From the NCBI RefSeq assembly GCF_964355755.1, contig NC_092680.1, positions 3,389,001-3,453,000 on the forward strand: a stretch of DNA of 64,000 bases. The letters run 5' to 3'. This DNA is from Antedon mediterranea. Lineage: Eukaryota; Echinodermata; Crinoidea; Comatulida; Antedonidae. Shown piece after piece: positions 1 to 11,040 of this stretch; position 1 is the stretch's first letter; every line of letters starts with the position of its first letter. Position numbers and translations under genes: made by a program. The notes under the pieces were generated by a model. It was not told where the DNA came from. It did no database searches and worked only from the letters and a program-made list of their open reading frames with translations.

Positions 1-631
1 ATTCAGATTTATTATACCATGTTTCATTGTACAATAGAAATTGTCTATTCAACAAAAAGGAGTGCAAACAGGAAAAATATATCATTTTCTAGATTGAATA
101 ATTTTCATACAATACTGATGTGTATGTCAGCCATTAAAATTTATATATAAAAGAATTATGAAAATTATACTGGAATATAATCCTTTAGTGCGTAATAAAT
201 CATGCAATCACGGTCGAACGGTAATAAATGCCAACATTAGAATTTTTGTGACATAGTCATCGGAATACAGATAGGCAGAGGGTACTAGTAATGTAGTGAT
301 TTGTATGTGTAGTGGATGGTGAGGCATCTGATGAGGCCTGGCGATGATTTGTATGTACTGGATGATGATATTGTACATGACGGATGGGGAGACATAGCAC
401 CTCAATAGTTAATCTTATAACTCCATAAAAAATATTGAAAAATTGTATAAATGTTTGTGCAGCATAAAGAATGATGTAGGCCTAGGCATACTGAAGGAAT
501 AGAAGGAAAAATGTATGGTGATGATATACAAACAATACAATGTGTTTATTATTACCGTATGTGGTGTGTATATAGTTTTTGTAGATACTTAGGTGGGTCT
601 CGGAGACATCCTAAAACTACCATTCTATGAT
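1..631. other. AT-rich spacer with a weak terminal-exon candidate
   Basis: No recognisable gene. The segment 257-400 has a higher G+C content than its flanks. On the minus strand it reads without a stop for 47 codons from a possible AG acceptor at 401-402 (peptide starts VLCLPIRHVQYHH, rich in His, Thr and Ser, ends CLSVFR) to a TGA at 257-259. The polypyrimidine tract upstream is weak and no family is recognised, so this is only a weak candidate for a last exon. Confidence 0.12.
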
Positions 632-766
632 TAAGGTTTATCGCAAATAGATTGATGTTGCGAGGAACGTCATTCCACAATGTATGATGGGAAGGTTTTG
701 GGAGCAAACTCACAATGTGTATGTGACGTTTGCTCCCAAACCTTTTGCTATTTGCGATAAACCTTA
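632..766. mobile_element. Small nested inverted-repeat element (MITE-like)
   Basis: The ends TAAGGTTTATCGCAAATAG (632-650) and its exact reverse complement (748-766) form a perfect 19-bp terminal inverted repeat. A second inverted pair lies inside it: 692-709 (AAGGTTTTGGGAGCAAAC) against 728-744, with one base missing. The left outer and inner arms are 41 bp apart but the right ones only 3 bp, so the two arm pairs are asymmetric. There is no coding capacity. It is probably a non-autonomous foldback or MITE copy; the superfamily cannot be assigned. Confidence 0.6.
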
Positions 767-839
767 TGGATGACTCATTGACTGAAGGATCATAAAGTGG
801 ACAAGACTATTCCGTTTATTTTTACATTCATTCAGAAAA

Positions 840-1000
840 AATTAAATATTGTTTATTTTATTTATTTATTCAACTTTATTTGACAAGGGTAGCTCAATAC
901 CTGTACTACAGCAGTACAGCTGACTTGAATGAAGAGGCCCTCTTAAAAAAATAAAAAAATATACAGACGACATTCAAACATAAAGATATTTAAGCGAATT
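840..1000 (-). repeat. Possible minus-strand LINE/SINE 3' tail
   Basis: A TTTATTTATTTATTC-type start is followed by a more complex stretch (CTTTATTTGACAAGGGTAGC, then CAGTACAGCTGA, then GAGGCCCTC). On the minus strand this reads as a unique 3' region ending in an ATAAATAAATAAA tail, the usual look of a 5'-truncated non-LTR retroelement. Stretches near 35955 and 40945 look similar. No reverse transcriptase is visible, so the assignment rests on layout alone. Confidence 0.25.
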
Positions 1001-1117
1001 CATAAAGTTATAATTCTCAAACAGATAAAAAATGTTAAAATTCATACATGTAAACAATTTTTAACATTCATTAAAAAAATAAAACTTTAAAGTTCATAAT
1101 AAAAGGACATTGGTACC

Positions 1118-1617
1118 TGTCACGAACTCCTCTCACGTATGTTTCCGAGCAGTTGAAAATACTTTAGGAACTCCCTTGTGACATAAAAGTATACACACAA
1201 AATCCACAAAGTTGTAAAATAACTCAAAAACAAAGCTTTAATTTCAATCAACTTCAACTTTCAACAATCCAGTAAGCACTTTAAACAACAGTTTCACAAT
1301 AACTTTACAATATAACATCCAACCTCTAATCCAACCTCTAATCCAACAACCTTCTTCAAAATAAATGCTTCAATCAAAATCCTTCTCCCACTTACAATTG
1401 TCATACTTCCCCTTATATACAATATGTTCATAACCTTCTAGATCATTCCTTATACTTCTCATTATTACATGATTACAGTTTCTATTAATAGGACTTCTGG
1501 ATGTTCTTGATTGTTCTTATTAATTATACATGGTTTCTTAAATCAAAACATCTAATTCTAGAATGTTCATGTAAATACTATGTTACTCTATATGTTAGGG
1601 AATGGTAATTTATTACA
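1118..1617 (-). repeat. 3' LTR (element sense)
   Basis: A 500-bp copy of the LTR at 2550-3049 with a constant offset of 1432 bp and no indel. The only mismatch found by eye is at 1151. It carries the same TATA-type box (about 1411-1419) and ATTAAA poly(A) signal (1237-1242). It directly abuts the polypurine tract at 1618-1630. Confidence 0.88.
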
Positions 1618-1630
1618 CTCCCCCCTCTTT
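1618..1630 (-). promoter_or_regulatory. Polypurine tract of the LTR element
   Basis: On the minus strand this reads AAAGAGGGGGGAG and ends exactly where the 3' LTR begins. This is the usual plus-strand primer position in LTR retrotransposons. It fixes the element's orientation as minus. Confidence 0.85.
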
Positions 1631-1690
1631 CTGAGCTCAAAACTCTTTCTTGGAGTTTTGAAGGGCAAGTATACACGAAAGTGGCAAAAG

Positions 1691-2191
1691 TTAACCCACT
1701 CCTATTCTATAAAACTTAAATACGCCATAATAACATACAACATAATCATTAATAATTACTAATAATGAACAAACAATATTCATGTAAATTTGTCGGAATG
1801 GTTCACTAACAATTACTGACATAGGAATCATAAAATCCTTAAATTTAGTTTTATACTTTGAGGCTTTACAATACTCTGTCAACGAAATATCATGTGAAAA
1901 TTTCAAAACACTATTACTGCAATGATATAAAACCAGTAATTTCTCTATGGGTTCTGTCTGGTGTTTAGTAAAAACATGCCTAAATAAAATTCCGTCCTTA
2001 CAGACCGTCATATCTTCCCGACATAAACCTTCTTTCCTTTCAATATCTTCCCGATGTAAACGTTCTTGGTTATCCATCATCTGCTGCATCAGAAGACTCT
2101 GTTGTTGTATTTGTTGCTTCATTAACAACACTAAAAAGTCTGTACTGCTGTACACTTTACCGGATATTGTTGTTGATTGTTTATCAGCCAT
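1691..2191 (-). CDS. Retroelement ORF: Gag start fused to integrase-like remnant
   Basis: A 166-residue ORF and the only substantial one inside the LTR element, starting about 340 bp after the primer-binding site. Residues 1-62 begin MADKQSTTISGK and continue with a Gln/Met-rich, probably coiled-coil stretch (MKQQIQQQSLLMQQMM) and charged HREDIERKEG repeats, as in the N-terminus of many gypsy-type Gag proteins. From about residue 66 (DGILFRHVF, then EPIEKLLV, then LKFSHDISL) it resembles the stretch leading into the HHCC zinc-binding domain of gypsy integrases. The expected second histidine is not in place (EY where GH is usual). Capsid, protease, reverse transcriptase and RNase H are missing, so the simplest reading is one large deletion joining Gag to a decayed integrase. 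Function is doubtful. Similarity is judged by eye. Confidence 0.6.
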   Translation of the reverse strand: MADKQSTTISGKVYSSTDFLVLLMKQQIQQQSLLMQQMMDNQERLHREDIERKEGLCREDMTVCKDGILFRHVFTKHQTEPIEKLLVLYHCSNSVLKFSHDISLTEYCKASKYKTKFKDFMIPMSVIVSEPFRQIYMNIVCSLLVIINDYVVCYYGVFKFYRIGVG

Positions 2192-2506
2192 ATTTTAAAT
2201 CTGGATGAGGGTCTTGTTACTAGTTAATCGTAGTTACCGAGACGTTCACAAGTCTACTGTTCCAAATAAATAATGTACTGTTCTTAAAACAATGTTTGTG
2301 TCCTTACGATTAAACAAAACGTAGCACCGCGGCTTCCGTAAAATATCACAGTATCGTAAGTACCGCTTTCACAAAATATCAATAAAGTACAGTTGATCCT
2401 AAAACAGCCACCAATCTATGGCAAAATACAGTAGATCAAACTGCTACCACAAAATCTCACAACCGTAGATAAATACACAGTTAAGTCGAACAGTAGATCG
2501 AAATAA
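2192..2506 (-). other. Leader of the LTR element
   Basis: Untranslated leader between primer-binding site and ORF. On the minus strand it carries several loose variants of the primer-site phrase (for example TTTGTGGTAGCAG and TTTGTGAAAGCGG). This suggests an old tandem expansion. Packaging signals would be expected here but none can be identified by eye. Confidence 0.4.
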
Positions 2507-2544
2507 CCGCTGCCACCAAATTAGGCTGAACACCGCTGCCACCA
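2507..2544 (-). promoter_or_regulatory. Duplicated tRNA-Leu-type primer-binding site
   Basis: On the minus strand, five bases after the LTR, 2544-2531 reads TGGTGGCAGCGGTG. This is complementary to the last 14 bases (with CCA) of the animal tRNA-Leu group whose 3' end is CACCGCTGCCACCA. A second copy of the first 12 bases lies at 2518-2507, 26 bp further in, with the preceding AATT repeated too. The proper site is the LTR-proximal one. The second may be a slippage duplication or a template-switch scar. Confidence 0.8.
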
Positions 2545-2549
2545 AATTA

Positions 2550-3049
2550 TGTCACGAACTCCTCTCACGTATGTTTCCGAGCGGTTGAAAATACTTTAGG
2601 AACTCCCTTGTGACATAAAAGTATACACACAAAATCCACAAAGTTGTAAAATAACTCAAAAACAAAGCTTTAATTTCAATCAACTTCAACTTTCAACAAT
2701 CCAGTAAGCACTTTAAACAACAGTTTCACAATAACTTTACAATATAACATCCAACCTCTAATCCAACCTCTAATCCAACAACCTTCTTCAAAATAAATGC
2801 TTCAATCAAAATCCTTCTCCCACTTACAATTGTCATACTTCCCCTTATATACAATATGTTCATAACCTTCTAGATCATTCCTTATACTTCTCATTATTAC
2901 ATGATTACAGTTTCTATTAATAGGACTTCTGGATGTTCTTGATTGTTCTTATTAATTATACATGGTTTCTTAAATCAAAACATCTAATTCTAGAATGTTC
3001 ATGTAAATACTATGTTACTCTATATGTTAGGGAATGGTAATTTATTACA
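2550..3049 (-). repeat. 5' LTR (element sense) with TATA and poly(A) signals
   Basis: This is the upstream LTR because the element runs on the minus strand. In element sense it starts TGTAATAAATTACC and ends GTTCGTGACA. A TATA-type box (TATATAAG) lies at about 2843-2851. About 170 bp downstream of it is an ATTAAA poly(A) signal (2669-2674), followed by a GT-rich stretch. These imply U3, R and U5 parts in the usual order. The signals are read from sequence; the start and poly(A) sites are inferred. Confidence 0.88.
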
Positions 3050-3238
3050 GTACCAAATATTGCTTATTATTAATGCTTATCTTTTATTTGAGATATAATT
3101 TTAACTTGGTTTTAAAAATCAGAATAATATATATTGCATTTAAAGGGGAGAGAAATAAGAAAGGAAGTGGCTCTGTATTAAATAAAAACACATATTTGTC
3201 ATCTCTGTAGATCATACGTATCTGTATTATATACTTAC

Positions 3239-3296
3239 TTTGTCCTTCATCTTCACACATCTTGTCAAAATGTTTAAATCTTCACCAAGAAAAGCA
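3239..3296 (-). other. Candidate coding exon, minus strand
   Basis: 58 bp bounded on the minus strand by AG (acceptor at 3297-3298) and a strong donor GTAAGTATA (ending at 3238). One frame is open and reads AFLGEDLNILTRCVKMKDK after one leftover base, ending in phase 0. A TTTTAAC branch-like word lies about 30 bp upstream. The sequence is compositionally protein-like but matches no family I recognise. An open frame this short is common by chance, so it is a hypothesis only. Confidence 0.22.
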
Positions 3297-5335
3297 CTTT
3301 TTAGTCATAAATAATAAGAACAGTTAAAACTACTTCATTAATATTTGATAGCGAGGTAAGTGCACCTATATTAAGATAACTTATTAATTAATTCTCTTTA
3401 CACTACACCTAGAATTGATCCTTCAAGCCTATTATAGGTGTACATGTTCACTTTAATTTAACTTTCCCCAACTGAAATGTGATTAGATAAAATAATGTGT
3501 ATGTTTGTTCTAATTTTTTGACATTTTTACCAAATAGTATCATGTTCTTTTAAAACTAAAGATATTATTTCCTTGAAAAAAAAAATAATTTTGATTTTTT
3601 TGTTGATTTTTTTTAAAAATCCTAATTTAAAAGGAAAAGAAAATAGTTAACCTGTCAGACAACATGTTTGTTTTTTAATTTTCACAAGTGATATTTGTTC
3701 AGGTTTTAAACAAAATTTAATTAAAACTACACATTCAATGCCTTTTCAAAGATTGATTTGATTCACTTATTTTTCATGTTCTTGTGGAAAATACATCTCT
3801 AATAATAGATAATTTGACGGTAAACCAAATATAAAAAACCACAGCACATCTCGACTATTTTAATTTGTAAAACAAAATATTTATCATTATTTTTGTGGAT
3901 GGCAATAATTTAATTTTGTGACTAACAAGTGAAAAGTGTAAACCTCCCACAAGAGAGTAGGATGATATCGTAGGATGATATCGTAGGATGGTTGTTGGAT
4001 TCATGGATTGTAAAGTGCACTGGAATCATATCATAGAATTGAAAACAGGCTTAGCTATACTTAATATATTGAAAACTAATGTACCATCTGCCAACACTAT
4101 ATTGCACACACTAATCTTGTTTAACATTATTTTGTTGTTGCTTGTTGATAACAAAATAAAATAATATATTTTCAATATGTGCAAAAGATTTTACTTATTG
4201 TACAATAATTGTTTTATGATAAACAAATTAAACTTTGAGTTTAGTATGAACAAATTGAAATATTGAGGTATTTTGCAAAAATTGATGTGCAAAAAAATGT
4301 TTGATTATGTTCATAAAAAAAAGTAAAAACATATTACAAAAACTTGAAAAATATGAAGTAATTAATGTTAATTAAAGATTAAACAAAAATGATGTTGAAC
4401 TATGAAATTAAAGATATAAACACTTTTATAATGCACTTTTAGACTTCCATCACTTTATTGCAAACATTTTGATCTAGTAAAAATATTTGATATGATTAAT
4501 GACTATGTTACATTGTTTGCTATTTTATGTAAAAGTATTCTTTACTTGCAATTAACCTGTTACTGACATAAAACATATTTTCTTCTTTTTATTCCTAATG
4601 GAATTTCGTTATAATTATGTATTTTAAATACTTTAATAAAGTGGAAAACTGAGTTTATTTCTTTCAAAAGTAGATTTATTGCATAATAAATTTTAAATTA
4701 GCCCACTAAGCATATTAGTGTTCATCTTTATTATCAGATAAATTACTGTCCTTTTCATAGAGTAAAGTGATATTAAAAAGTTTAACATTAGGTTGTATCA
4801 TGGATCAGCCTTTTTTTGCTGCGTTTTCATCATTCATCCACTTTTCAGAAATTTTTGAAAACAATTTTTTTTATTCATCTGACTGTCTGATTGACTGTTT
4901 CAAAAATCTGTACAGTATAATAAATAATAAACACTTATAAGGTTAGCACACGCAATTTGTTAACTTTATTTATTTTATTTTATTCTGGTATTATATGAAA
5001 AAACATATATTATATAGAATAGATCAAAAACAAGTATTTTAATATAATTATTACATATTAGCCTATTATACATTCCTACAATTTTATCTTTATTATTTCG
5101 AATATTTTTATTTATTTTTTATTTAATTATAATTGTCATAATTTAAATGATTCAGTTATTAACACATGATATTTAGGAGTCTTTTGAAACACTTTAAAAG
5201 TTAATACACAAATAATTTTATAAATATTTTGTTGGTTTAATTTGTTACATAAAAGACAGTGCTGGAAATCCAAATGATTGAAAACAGATGAAAATAATCC
5301 AAGATATATAATACTTGAGTGGAACAGTAACAAAA
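3297..5335. other. AT-rich non-coding sequence
   Basis: Long A- and T-runs and scattered short direct repeats (for example AGGATGATATCGT twice at about 3959-3985). No ORF above background, no RNA gene and no element ends are seen. Confidence 0.5.
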
Positions 5336-5600
5336 TCCGTAAAATATTGTGGGCACGTACGCCTCAAGCTTCGCTATGCCTCATGCGTATGCTCCTGCAC
5401 GGAGACATGATCTATCTCAACGTTTACTCAACCCATTAGCGTTGTTAAAGGCCGTTTGTCCCTGCGATACACCGGGAACCTGATCTTGCTGTTCGACAAT
5501 TACCGGCAATTTGTTGGAGTAGGTACTAATGTTGGTAATACTTGAGAACTAAAGTTTTCCATTAGCGAACACAACAAACAACGTGTAATGTGGTAATTAG
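5336..5600. other. CpG-containing non-coding island
   Basis: Abrupt change to balanced base composition with many CpG (CACGTACGCC, TGCGATACACCGGG, CAATTACCGGCAATTTG). All frames on both strands contain stops in the short splice-bounded segments I tried, so coding is unlikely. Candidate conserved regulatory element. Confidence 0.3.
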
Positions 5601-7779
5601 CCTGTGTGTTGGATATCCTTAAAAGCGAAGGAAAAAGAAAAGCTACTCATAATGATGGATTATTGTTTAAAAAATAAAGCTTTTCTTAGTTTTTCTTTTC
5701 TTTATTTTTATTGCAGTATCACATATAAAATCAAATGATTGATTTTTGATGCGATATCAACCTCTTTTTTCTTGCGTATATATGTTTTAAAATAGAAAAC
5801 AATTTGTAGTGATCAAAGTAATTGTTGTGAACGTTTGCTTGTTTTAAGCAAAAACCAGTTGAACAAAAGGACAATTGTTTTATTTACTGTACTTATTATT
5901 TATTGGTTAGATGTTTTGATAAACTCATACTGAAGACATTGAGTAAAATTTATAGGACTTTGTTAAAACTGAGAGATGGGGGGGGGGGGGGGATCTTTAA
6001 TTGGAATGAAATCTGGAATAGATTTTAATTTAGATAACGGCAATTTAATATCAAAATATATTCTGAATAATTTAATACTTTATGTCCTTGTAATGTGTAC
6101 GATTGAGAAAATTACGTGTCAGAAAATAAAAGATCAAAGAATGAATGAATACGGTCGCCAGGAAATCGTTACCACCTTTCACCATCATTGTAATTTTCTT
6201 AACTTAAAATCTGTTACATTATTTATTTTAATGTATTGAAAAAAATTAATTCTGTTGCTTTAATATAGATATGTGCGATTGTTATGTTGTGCAATTTTTC
6301 ATCCAAGACTACATATTGAATATAGATCAAAGGGTTCCTCCGGTATTGGCTTGTCTCGCATTCAAATATCACAAACCATATTCCATTTTCTCTGATTGCT
6401 TCCCACAATGTTTTCACAATATATATTAGTGTAAATTGGAAATCAGGGTAAAATCGTGTCAAATATTGGATTTCTTTTGTAATAATGGATTGTATACAAT
6501 GATTTTCATTTATTTAATTGATTAATGGTTCCTCCTACATTGTTATAACTGCTTATACCTTCTAGACTGTCCTTGCTATTTTATTAATTTTAATTAAAAA
6601 CTGTCTAATCTCTTCTAATTATCGATTCAAAGCTTTTTTAGAAATTAAAGAAACATGTTTTTTTAGTGTAATCTTTTCCACAGAGAATATTGCCCTTCTA
6701 TGCTGGGAATAGTAATTGAATTTTTACCAGGGCGGTAATTTTTTACTTGACTTTTTAGGGCAAGTGGTGAGACAAGATTTTTATTTTAATACAGATTGAT
6801 TTATCAAATTGGCGCCATCCAGCTATTTTTGATGGACATTAAATTGATACGATTAATTAATTATAAAATAATATTAATTATACCATCATTATTATAATGA
6901 TTTTGTTACTATTTCAACTGTCTTCGGTTTGTAAATAATGCTATGCTAGATTAAAATAAAAAATATTTTCATTTTATATATTTTTTTTATATTTTTAATA
7001 TTATTAAATTACCACATAAGGCTATCACACAGTTTATGTAGTATTTTTTGCAATTTTTTTTTCTTTTTGTACCATATAAAAGGTTACAAAATAAAGGCAA
7101 ATTTGTAGAATGTTTTAAAAGAAGAAATATATTTAAAAAAAAACTGTTTCTTCTAGTTTCATAGGACACCCTTCCCCAGACAGTTATCACTAACTTTGTA
7201 GCCCTTGCTCTACAACTTGTTTTACTCGCATAACTTGCATAAATTGAAATTATAGGCTATGACATAAATAAGAAGTTATTGGTATTATATTAAAACCTTT
7301 TTTTTTTATAAATCCAGAGGCAGTCCAACATAGTTTTGTCCATAGTCAATAGAAAGTATATTGACTATGTTTTGTCAAAGTATGTTTTTTGAAAGTGAGC
7401 CCTCTATATTTGTGATACCATCTGACAATAGGCCTATTATTATGTTAAATGTACAATAACTTTAGTAGAAGTCATTGTGACTATTGTTTCAAATATTTAT
7501 GCTTCAATGGCATTATTTAAAGGTTATTAATTATTGTACTGTATATTATTAGGAATTTTTATTATTTTTTGTTAATGTTACAATTTCCTTACCTTTTACT
7601 TCTTACTGGTTCAGTTCATTTTCTTTGCATTTACTCTATGAATCTTCTTTATATTAGATTTTGACAATAATTGTTATTATTATCACAAAGCAATTTATCA
7701 AATCAAGCGTAAACATACATTTTGGTTTTGTAAATTAAAGTGTACACATCACATAAAAGATCAATCTTTCAACAAATGC
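5601..7779. other. AT-rich sequence with a G-run and a small hairpin
   Basis: No gene seen. A run of about 16 G begins near 5978. A perfect 11-bp hairpin (CATAGTCAATA at 7341-7351 with its complement at 7359-7369, 7-base loop) is flanked on both sides by TTTTGTC. Otherwise simple AT-rich DNA. Confidence 0.45.
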
Positions 7780-8090
7780 AAATGTTTACAAACATTCGCA
7801 GGCTGAGCGCCTTGCTAGCGCCACCGTGTAAATACCAGATGACTGTGAGTTAATCCCGAGGCCCCTAATGTGAGATTAAACCTCCATGATGGACCAGCTA
7901 GACACGCGAAAGCTTAAATCTTACGTATCAATTAAATCGAACATGGATAATTCCCGCGAGATTGACATGATCCTGGCAATTGCTGACTGACAAACAACAA
8001 GCAGTATTCTGTTAGTCCCCAAGGTATAATAAAAAGCGTTGTTGTAGGCAATAAACAGTTTCCTATGACCACTGGCTATCACTCAATTAT
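7780..8090. other. High-complexity island
   Basis: Balanced composition and many CpG (GAGCGCCTTGCTAGCGCCAC, AATCCCGAGGCCCC, TTCCCGCGAG). It includes the candidate exon at 7925-7986. It could equally be a conserved non-coding element. Confidence 0.3.
7925..7986 (-). other. Candidate coding exon, minus strand
   Basis: On the minus strand a good acceptor (CTGCTTGTTGTTTGTCAG) precedes 62 bp with an open frame reading SAIARIMSISRELSMFDLID, then AC and a donor GTAAGA (ending at 7924). A tandem TCAGTCAG at the acceptor offers an alternative start four bases later (exon 7925-7982). It sits in a CpG-containing island (7780-8090) that stands out from the AT-rich flanks. The leftover phase would fit the candidate at 3239-3296. 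No family is recognised. Confidence 0.25.
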
Positions 8091-9483
8091 CATATTCTAG
8101 CCACCAGAATACAAAGGAAGCAATGATAGGTGTCATTAAACATGTTTATTATTTATTTATCATTTTGGTAAAGTAGTAATAAGAGATGAGATCTTTCTCT
8201 CAGCATTTAAAATGTTAAAAGTTAAGTAGGGAATCGCCAGTTTAAAATTTTACTATCTTGTTGTGAAATGATAATAATATGAACAATGTTTTCATATTGG
8301 TACATACCTTTTAATGCTGTTATTACCAATTATGTATTTAAAAAAACACATAGGGGTTTAGACTTATACATTTAATGATTTATATAGATATGTATAACAT
8401 TTCTATTTTTAAATTAGATAAATTTCCCAATCAAAAAATGAAAAATTGAACAAAAATATAATATATGACAAGAAATTGAAAAATTGGGTTACAAACTTAA
8501 CATTTTATTATTTGCTTTAAAGATTGTTTTGCAACGAAACCTCAATCTTTTAATGCTATCTATTACATTAAAAATATATGTGTTTTTTGTAGGGAAATAT
8601 ATGCCTTTGGTATTAAATTATTTAAAACAATGAAATTATACACAATTACAGATTTAATTGAGATTTAAACATCAGAAGGAAGTATTTAAAATTACACTTA
8701 ATTTAAACTAGCTAGTGCTAAATTCTAAACACGTTTGTCACCTGAATATTAAAGTGTAATTATTAAGGTATTCATTTTTCATTACTATATTATCATTTTC
8801 ACTAATTTTCTTATGATAATAAATTAGTCAGATATACATCATTATCTAAATACATTTGTAATCCGATATGTATTTTTAGTTTTTATTGTTCATTCAATAT
8901 CTAATCTTTGACCTTGGTATTTTATTATAATTTTCCATACAATACTTTGTTTAATTTGTTTATAGAATATTTGCTCCATTTTCAATTGATTGAAAACTTT
9001 TGCAATGACGTTTTGTCCGTTTATCTCACCTTTCTTCTGTGATCATTCATCCGCGTTAAAAAATTCTTCAAAAGTACAATGAGATTTGTTCGCATATCTT
9101 TTGTTGCTTTTATCCAGGGTTGAATGAATAAAATAAAAATATGTATGCACGAGGTGAACACCTTATCTATTGATTTTAACTAGAATTCTTTTTAATATAT
9201 TTACACATGTCATAATTAATTATATGATAATTTGTTTGTATTTGTTAAAATTAGTAGCCTATGTAGGAAAAATAAAAAACTTTATTTTTTTTCTTAAAAA
9301 CTACAAAAAAGTATAGTCTGATAGCAATTCCGATTGTCCGAAATGTGTCGGTAAATAAACTGACTAATAACAATAATTTATTGGTACACTCTTTTGTAAC
9401 AGAGGAAAACTCTTCGTAGAAGAGGTTCGACCTCATAAAAATAACTATAGTATTAACAAAGTATCACATAAACTATTTTTTAA
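8091..9483. other. AT-rich non-coding sequence
   Basis: No gene, repeat ends or RNA-gene signal seen. Short ORFs are at background level. Confidence 0.45.
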
Positions 9484-9689
9484 GAATCGAAATAAATACA
9501 GTTAAAACAGCATTGGAAGGCATGAAAACACACAGAGAGCTTCTACCGTGAACTTAAATTACTTAATGAAACAAAAGCAAAGAAGCGAATCGAAATAAAT
9601 ACAGTTAAAACAGCATTGGAAGGCATGAAAACACACAGAGAGCTTCTACCGTGAACTTAAATTACTTAATGAAACAAAAGCAAAGAAGC
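9484..9689. repeat. Tandem duplication, 2 x 103 bp
   Basis: Units 9484-9586 and 9587-9689 are identical by eye, starting GAATCGAAATAAATACAG and ending GCAAAGAAGC. Perfect identity of two long units implies a very recent duplication or an assembly artefact. Confidence 0.9.
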
Positions 9690-11040
9690 AAATAAAATAT
9701 AAATGATAATAATATTGATGTACAGCTAGTCTTCCTTACTCTCACACATGAGATGGATTGGTTGAACATTAAAATAAAGTCAACAATAAATTGCAGTTTT
9801 AACTAAAAAAAGACAAAAAGTGTAAAATTATAAGGTTACTGAATTTGGTACTAGAAGACATTTCTAATAATCAATAATTAAATCTTAATATTTCATTTAT
9901 ATCAACATAAATTCTAAAGATATTGACATCATACTAAAATGCACTGTTGTTTTTTGTTAAATGTTGTGCTCCAAGGCTTTCTAACTATGTAAAATATAAT
10001 GTACTGCCTAATTACTACTATGATATATAGCATAGTTTGTTGGTGTTGGCGGTAAAGTTTTGTTTAAGAATGTATTTGCAGATCAGTAATTTTCTTTCTT
10101 TCCTCTTTTAGATTAAATAATGTAAAATATTTATTTCATTAAACCTTGATTGGTTGGCTGATATCATGTCCGTATACGTGTCCGCACACCCTCACCATAC
10201 TATGTGCGTGTAAACTGCATGCACACGTGTAAACTGTCATATCAACCACAAAGATAAAGTTAGTTAAACTACCTTGTAGGCTGATATTTTTCTCTGACAG
10301 CTGGTTGGGCTATTTAATATTCTATGAGAGTTCATTTCAATAATTTCTTGGGGCTAAGTTTGCCTTGGGAATCAATAAGATTTAAATGATGTTTGGCATA
10401 TTCAATACTATATTTATTATTGATTGCATCTTAATACTAGTTATGATTTTGTCATGTCTATGAATTTGATATAAATTATTTGTATCTATAGTTAAAAAGC
10501 TTTTTGTATACAGTGATTAAAAAGATGAAAATATGTGTAGAAGTTAAAATCTTTATTTATTGTTTTTGATTGCTATTCATTAAATTATGCTAATTAGGAT
10601 GCATAAATATGACTATTTTTTTTATAATTTTCCATATTATAATTACATTCGAAGAGCATCATTTTATTTGATGTTGTGATATCTTTATTTTGATACATTA
10701 TTTTTAAATTATTAAAGATGAGAATATAATATTTATATATACCGTAAGTTAAAAAACCTTGATAGATTTGATTGGAATTTTAAATTAAAATTAAATATAA
10801 GCAGAATAATAACAATAATAGAAAATTAAACCCATTAAAATATTTAAATGTGGAATTGTACATTAAAGCTGTTTGCTCTGAAAAATGTAAAAAAATAAAA
10901 ATAATTTTAAAACATTTTTTTTGGGGGGTCAAAGAATGACTAACGATTATGACCCAAATGCCACCACAGAGTTGTGTGTCAACATTATTATTTAATAAGT
11001 GTTGAATGTTGATGTAAAAATTTAGATTCCTGTATACAAT
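9690..11040. other. AT-rich sequence with a small island
   Basis: Mostly simple AT-rich DNA. About 10146-10260 is richer in CpG and GTGT/ACAC words (CGTATACGTGTCCGCACACC, GCATGCACACGTGTAAACTG). No gene is supported. Confidence 0.4.

Larger units (their letters stand above)
1113..3054 (-). mobile_element. Non-autonomous LTR retrotransposon with 5-bp TSD
   Basis: Complete-ended LTR element inserted in the minus orientation. Two direct repeats of exactly 500 bp (1118-1617 and 2550-3049) each run TG...CA in the element's own sense. The element is flanked by the five-base duplication GTACC (1113-1117 and 3050-3054). A polypurine tract and a tRNA-type primer-binding site lie at the expected inner edges. 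By eye the LTRs differ only at 1151 (A) versus 2583 (G), so the insertion is recent. The interior is only 932 bp, far too short for gag-pol, so the copy must depend on a full-length relative for its enzymes. The primer-binding site and the integrase-like ORF tail suggest a Ty3/gypsy origin; this is inference. Confidence 0.92.

Noticed and set aside
1947-2198. 83-codon plus-strand ORF
   Set aside because: Antisense shadow of the retroelement ORF at 1691-2191.
5336-5600. Coding exon on the minus strand after a GTGCAG acceptor
   Set aside because: The short acceptor-to-donor segment has stops in all three frames.
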